A stretch of DNA of 5,361 nucleotides from the NCBI GenBank assembly GCA_024644775.1, contig JAHEHB010000379.1:1-5361 (forward strand), written 5' to 3'. Shown here piece by piece: positions 5,235 to 5,361 of the stretch. Numbering within the stretch: position 1 is the first letter of the stretch; each line of letters begins with the position of its first letter. Origin of the DNA: Deltaproteobacteria bacterium. Lineage in GTDB: Bacteria > Desulfobacterota > Desulfobacteria > Desulfobacterales > SURF-15. The notes beneath the pieces are model-generated. The model searched no databases, was not told the DNA's origin, and saw only the letters and a program-made list of their open reading frames with translations. Made by a program: the position numbers and the translations under genes.

Positions 5235-5361
5235 ATGAAAGCATTTGTAGTACCGAAACCCTTGGCGTTTGAAATTGAGGAACGAGCGGTTCCCAAACCG
5301 GAAGACGGAGAGGTCGTGGTTCGTATTCAGGCTGCCGGTATTTGTGGAAGTGATCTTCATG
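5235..5361 (+). CDS. Zinc-dependent alcohol/polyol dehydrogenase, N-terminal part (cut by window end)
   Basis: The first 42 codons of a medium-chain dehydrogenase/reductase. The opening MKAFVV, the spacing to VPKPEDGEVVVRI (19-31), and above all AAGICGSDLH (33-42) are typical of the zinc-dependent GroES-like domain. C37 is the expected catalytic zinc ligand. Members oxidise alcohols to aldehydes or ketones with NAD(P)+, and close relatives include sorbitol-, threonine- and other polyol/hydroxy-acid dehydrogenases. The nucleotide-binding half that would narrow this lies beyond the window. It has the same orientation as the TRAP operon and lies 199 bases after dctP, so it may act on the imported solute; that link is inference. 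The gene is partial only because the window ends. Confidence 0.88.
   Translation, partial: MKAFVVPKPLAFEIEERAVPKPEDGEVVVRIQAAGICGSDLH

Overview
The window looks like a chromosomal segment of a Gram-negative, anaerobe-type bacterium. It carries a complete TRAP (tripartite ATP-independent periplasmic) solute transporter, whose binding protein has a Sec signal peptide. It also has short degenerate tandem repeats and long palindromes in its intergenic gaps. This combination makes me think of a sulfate-reducing Desulfobacterota (Desulfobacteraceae-like) genome, but that is an inference from style and not a proven assignment.

Left part (1-1715, minus strand): a two-gene unit whose coding regions overlap by 4 bases (ATGA). 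The upstream gene encodes a small membrane protein with an N-terminal DUF1232-like hydrophobic domain and a C-terminal J domain (HPD motif). The downstream gene encodes a SprT-like zinc metalloprotease domain (HEMAH plus a downstream HG motif) fused to a DUF2786 domain and a long C-terminal region. No experimental role is evident for the pair. Tight coupling of an Hsp70 co-chaperone-type domain to a SprT-type protease suggests protein quality control or DNA-protein repair, and it is the most interesting gene-level observation here.

Middle gap (1716-1962): a divergent intergenic region with a very long near-perfect palindrome (arms 1785-1813 and 1827-1855). A consensus -35 hexamer for the rightward operon follows it.

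Right part (1963-5361, plus strand): a TRAP operon in the order dctQ (small membrane subunit), dctM (large membrane subunit), dctP (periplasmic binding protein). It is followed by the first 42 codons of a zinc-dependent medium-chain alcohol/polyol dehydrogenase that runs off the window. The transporter would import an acidic or hydroxylated organic solute using an ion gradient. The adjacent dehydrogenase hints at a polyol, sugar acid or hydroxy acid, but the substrate cannot be read from the sequence. The dctM-dctP gap holds a very strong, apparently orphan Shine-Dalgarno with a 17-codon ORF. The dctP-dehydrogenase gap holds a degenerate 8-base tandem repeat that folds back on itself. The left window edge has a 7-base-period repeat. 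No gene-free stretch exceeds 300 bases.
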